DNA of 7,926 nt, from positions 1 to 7,926 of the forward strand of contig CAMLOC010000134.1 in assembly GCA_946481465.1 (NCBI GenBank). Reading direction: 5' to 3'. The position numbers were made by a program, and so were the translations under genes. Source of the stretch: an uncultured Shinella sp. (lineage in GTDB: Bacteria; Pseudomonadota; Alphaproteobacteria; Rhizobiales; Rhizobiaceae). The stretch's first letter is position 1; the number at the start of each line of letters is the position of its first letter. Shown piece by piece: positions 7,924-7,926 of the stretch. The notes under the pieces were generated by a model. That model was not told the DNA's origin. It worked only from the letters and a program-made list of their open reading frames with translations, and ran no database searches.

Positions 7924-7926
7924 GCG

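Overview
The window is GC-rich, tightly packed bacterial DNA carrying the distal part of a nitrous-oxide reductase (nos) operon in the order nosZ-nosD-nosF-nosY-nosL-nosX. It is followed by a convergent di-iron repair gene (ric/ytfE/scdA type) and a small, possibly copper-related locus. The gene order, the clade I type NosZ, the presence of nosX (apbE type) at the end, and the close match of the NosZ sequence as I remember it to those of Rhizobiales denitrifiers (Achromobacter cycloclastes / Rhizobium / Sinorhizobium type) suggest an alphaproteobacterium of the Rhizobiales. The species cannot be fixed from the sequence alone.

Positions 1-6328, plus strand: one continuous transcription unit. 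nosZ enters from the left already at the end of its export signal, so the mature enzyme appears essentially complete, with all seven CuZ histidines and all CuA ligands in place. Intergenic gaps are only 3 nt (nosZ/nosD, nosL/nosX) or overlaps of 35 nt (nosD/nosF) and 4 nt (nosF/nosY and nosY/nosL), so translation is very probably coupled. NosD (periplasmic beta-helix), NosF (ATPase) and NosY (membrane permease) form the ABC-type maturation system for the CuZ centre. NosL is an outer-membrane or periplasmic lipoprotein that delivers copper. NosX is an exported FMN transferase that flavinylates NosR, which should lie upstream, outside the window.

Positions 6329-6394: short convergent intergenic region with a strong hairpin (12 paired bases, one mismatch), probably a shared terminator.

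Positions 6395-7072, minus strand: a complete ric/ytfE/scdA homologue (225 aa) for repair of iron-sulfur clusters damaged by NO or oxidants, a logical companion of denitrification.

Positions 7073-7274: divergent promoter region with an FNR/NnrR-like palindrome (TTG-N8-CAA) nested in an 8-bp perfect inverted repeat. Positions 7275-7667, plus strand: a small exported Cys/His protein resembling DUF2946. Positions 7843-7923: a well-positioned start with a signal-peptide-like beginning that runs into a stop after 26 codons, right at the window edge; this may be a sequencing or assembly artefact, a broken gene, or a contig end.

No undescribed system is evident. The points most worth checking are the regulatory palindrome, the 3' edge, and the possible functional link of the small Cys/His protein to copper supply.
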